Positions 22,573 to 24,594 of a stretch of DNA of 24,594 nucleotides are shown in pieces. The stretch comes from an uncultured Collinsella sp. (GTDB lineage Bacteria; Actinomycetota; Coriobacteriia; Coriobacteriales; Coriobacteriaceae): NCBI GenBank assembly GCA_959023295.1, contig CAUFBM010000024.1, positions 1 through 24,594 on the forward strand. Reading direction: 5' to 3'. The translations under genes were made by a program, and so were the position numbers. Numbering within the stretch: position 1 is the first letter of the stretch; the number at the start of each line of letters is the position of its first letter. Under the pieces are notes generated by a model that did not search any database, was not told the origin of the DNA, and saw nothing but the letters and a program-made list of their open reading frames with translations.

Positions 22573-23142
22573 TCAGTAGGACCAAATATTTAGATGCGAA
22601 TATAGTTTTGTTTGCCGAAGCCAAACCGCAGGACGGAACTCACGGTATCCAAGCGAACGTCTCATTTCTTTTGATAACTTTTCGATATGAGCACCGAGGC
22701 TCGAGCCATCGATCAGCCGCTGAAGGGCCCACTTATAGTATTCATCTTCTTCATTCTGCAATTGGACCGGAGATATTGGTTCGCACTTGCCCTCATCGGC
22801 CAGGTCCCTCTCGCCCTGTACCTGATTATCCCAACGGCCACAATCTTTCTGATAACGCTCAAAACTCGAATCATAATCGGCGATCAAGGCCGAAACGAGA
22901 CTGATTAAATTACTCGAACCGCAAACTTTAATCGCAACTTCTTGATCCCTTAGACGTTTTAGTGATTGATAGTCTGTCAAACGGATTGGCTCATTCTTCA
23001 ACTGGAACAAAAAGGATAGGAGCGATTTGTAAACCTCAAATCTCCGATCAACGGCATCTTTCTTCCGCTGATTCCGAACGGTTAAATACGCAACAACAAA
23101 TGAAGTGAACGCGGCGATGACTGAACAAACGACCTGAAGCAT
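22573..23142 (-). CDS. Small membrane-anchored protein (189 aa) coupled to pglX
   Basis: Family not recognised. The ATG at 23140-23142 lies 14 bases after the stop of the pglX piece, with GAGG in between, so translation coupled to pglX is likely. One N-terminal hydrophobic helix (about residues 3-21, VVCSVIAAFTSFVVAYLTV) is followed by a basic RNQRKK, predicting an N-out, C-in anchor with a cytoplasmic domain of about 165 residues. That domain is helical and charged (RRFEVYKSLLSFLFQLKNE, YYKWALQRLI). Its low GC (about 37-48% in sampled stretches) sets it apart from the core genes and suggests recent acquisition. It may be part of a defence module, but this is inferred from its place only. Confidence 0.75.
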   Translation of the reverse strand: MLQVVCSVIAAFTSFVVAYLTVRNQRKKDAVDRRFEVYKSLLSFLFQLKNEPIRLTDYQSLKRLRDQEVAIKVCGSSNLISLVSALIADYDSSFERYQKDCGRWDNQVQGERDLADEGKCEPISPVQLQNEEDEYYKWALQRLIDGSSLGAHIEKLSKEMRRSLGYREFRPAVWLRQTKLYSHLNIWSY

Positions 23143-23156
23143 AGTTGCCCTCGTCT

Positions 23157-24572
23157 CTAAATAAGCGGATGACGTTTGAAATCCCAGGAGGTTTCAAACG
23201 AGTCCCAGTCGTTTTTTGACAATCCTCTGCTTTCCTTAAATAACCCGTCTACGAGATTGAAGCAACTCAGTAGGACAGGAAATTTATCCACATCCCCAGC
23301 GTTAACGTTCAGAGTTGGAGCGATTAACGAAAAATACTCTTTAGAAACGCTGGAGTTAAGCAGCGACAACATATAACCGATTTTATCCTCAGGAACAAAA
23401 AGGCACATACCGGCATGCTCTGAAAGACAATTGGATGCATACCTAAACGAAGGGATGGACGAAGTAATCGCCGACCATGAAATGGCGGGCTTGAATTTCA
23501 GTTCATCCGAATAATCTTGCGCATGGTTTCCTACACGCGAGGCCGACTCAAACACACTGCGACCGTTATTTGACCAATCAATTACAGAGTCAAGATTACC
23601 GAACCATTTACGATAAGAGCCTCCCTTTGTGCAGGGGTGCCATTTTCTGCCACTAAATAAATCGGATACAGATGATGACGAAAAACCGATGGTCCCAACG
23701 GCGCACTCCCACCAAAGCCTAATGAACTTATCATTTTTACCAGTGATAATTCCCTTAGACGTTCTTCCGAACGAAGATAGTTTAACGCCATCAGCCATCG
23801 CAGAGAGTAGTCCGTCGCTCGCCCAGTAGGAGATGGGGGTGCCGGGGATCTGCTTGAAGGTCTCGGCGTCGCGGCGGTAGAACCGGCCGCAGTCGGGGTT
23901 TCGGATCGCCTCGAGGGCCTTCTTGCGCTTGGCATCGCTGCCGTTGATGTCGACGAGGCGCGCGTAGGCTCCCTCGCACGCCGCGCGGCCGTTGTAGACG
24001 ACGTCCGCCGTGACGTTGACGACCTCGCCGCCGATGGCGTCGAACGCGCGGGGGCCCAGGTGAAGCATGGACAGGATCGACTTGTTACCGATGAGCGAGG
24101 AGCGCATCTTCTCGAAGCTGCCCAGGAACATCCAACTCTGCATGGTGATCATGGCCGCGTAGCCGCGGTCCTTTGTCAGGCTGAACCCGCGCTCGATGAA
24201 GCACGTGCACAGGTCGCTCTTGACGTCGGGGTAGTTCTTCTTGACCCACTTGGACATGAAGGGGCCGAAGCTGGAGCTGCCCATGTAGGGCGGGTTGGCG
24301 ACCACGCAGTCGTGGCGGCGGGCCAGGGTCTCGCAGGTGGAAAGGGCGCGCTGGAGCCTCTCCTTCGAGCTGCTGCCGAACAGGCTACCGTCGCCGGCGA
24401 GCCCGATCGCCTCGCGGATCGCGGCGAGGTCGCCCTCGCCCGGGGCGAGCAGCGAGCCCACCTCGTCCAGGTGCGCCAGGGCGTCGAGGAGGTCCTTCCT
24501 CTTGGCAAGGGCGCTCCCCTGCGGGACGTCGCCCTCCCCCTGTTGATGTTCACTAAGAAGTGGTCCGAGTGA
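23157..24572 (-). CDS. pglX: BREX adenine-specific DNA methyltransferase PglX: core and target-recognition part, broken at both ends
   Basis: PglX is the N6-adenine methyltransferase of BREX that marks host DNA. The frame is open from 24572 to the stop at 23157-23159; the first usual start codon inside it is the GTG at 24459-24461. It shows family sequence such as LLDALAHLDEVGSLL, the catalytic NPPY motif (24285-24296), KSDLCTCFIERG and SWMFLGSFEKMR, then a target-recognition region from about 23815. It stops just after DWDSFETSWDFKRHPLI, where the C-terminal domain should begin; that domain is at 17679-18647. Upstream, an in-frame TGA at 24573-24575 closes the frame, so the SAM-binding N-terminal part is absent or displaced. 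Core sequence is about 63-68% GC and the target-recognition part about 42% (60-base samples). Confidence 0.85.
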   Translation of the reverse strand, partial: SLGPLLSEHQQGEGDVPQGSALAKRKDLLDALAHLDEVGSLLAPGEGDLAAIREAIGLAGDGSLFGSSSKERLQRALSTCETLARRHDCVVANPPYMGSSSFGPFMSKWVKKNYPDVKSDLCTCFIERGFSLTKDRGYAAMITMQSWMFLGSFEKMRSSLIGNKSILSMLHLGPRAFDAIGGEVVNVTADVVYNGRAACEGAYARLVDINGSDAKRKKALEAIRNPDCGRFYRRDAETFKQIPGTPISYWASDGLLSAMADGVKLSSFGRTSKGIITGKNDKFIRLWWECAVGTIGFSSSSVSDLFSGRKWHPCTKGGSYRKWFGNLDSVIDWSNNGRSVFESASRVGNHAQDYSDELKFKPAISWSAITSSIPSFRYASNCLSEHAGMCLFVPEDKIGYMLSLLNSSVSKEYFSLIAPTLNVNAGDVDKFPVLLSCFNLVDGLFKESRGLSKNDWDSFETSWDFKRHPLI

Positions 24573-24594
24573 TCACTGGGAAATAAGCACCGTG

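Noticed and set aside
23176..24572. pglX piece as an ordinary complete methyltransferase gene
   Set aside because: It lacks the SAM-binding N-terminal part upstream and the conserved C-terminal domain downstream, and the frame is closed by a stop at 24573-24575.

Overview
The window reads as chromosomal DNA of a high-GC Gram-positive gut bacterium, most likely a Coriobacteriia member close to Collinsella. That placement is inferred from the GC-rich genes, Shine-Dalgarno-led starts, the housekeeping gene set and palindromic intergenic repeats. It was not tested by any search. No tRNA, rRNA, CRISPR array, transposase or integrase gene was recognised.

Left part (1-10.8 kb, core genome): the 3' part of trpS with its terminator; a small MGMT-family gene whose 3' end is frameshifted; a DegV family gene; a MarR regulator; a B3/B4 tRNA-binding-domain protein behind a leader that looks like a transcription attenuator; pckA (ATP-type PEP carboxykinase) with a 16-bp perfect palindrome upstream; a polytopic flippase-like membrane protein; a Ser/Thr-phosphatase-like metallophosphatase; and a CPA1-type cation/proton antiporter with two C-terminal RCK_C domains. 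Four copies of one palindromic REP-like element sit at or near the 3' ends of minus-strand genes. Other inverted repeats fill most remaining gaps.

Right part (10.8-24.6 kb, defence island): minus-strand genes of a type-1-like BREX phage-defence locus. In transcription order these are a pglX piece (methyltransferase core plus target-recognition region), a 189-aa one-helix membrane protein, [inserted cassette], a separate gene for the PglX C-terminal domain, pglZ, brxL, an unrecognised 454-aa gene and an unrecognised 68-aa gene. brxA, brxB and brxC are not in the window and would be expected to the right.

The most unusual feature is that pglX is cut at the junction between its target-recognition region and its conserved C-terminal domain. 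The 4.5 kb between the two pieces holds the 189-aa gene and a cassette. The cassette contains a plus-strand AAA15/RloA-like ATPase, a convergent 527-aa coiled-coil protein and, between them, two tandem promoter-hairpin-terminator units that look like paralogous small RNAs. It is bracketed by direct repeats whose 31-bp core carries the near-palindrome TTGTTGAGCAACAA. The upstream pglX piece is also closed by an in-frame stop about 20 bases from the right edge, and its target-recognition region has much lower GC than its core. PglX may therefore be expressed as two polypeptides, be a recombining or phase-variable locus, or be decaying. The sequence alone does not decide among these.
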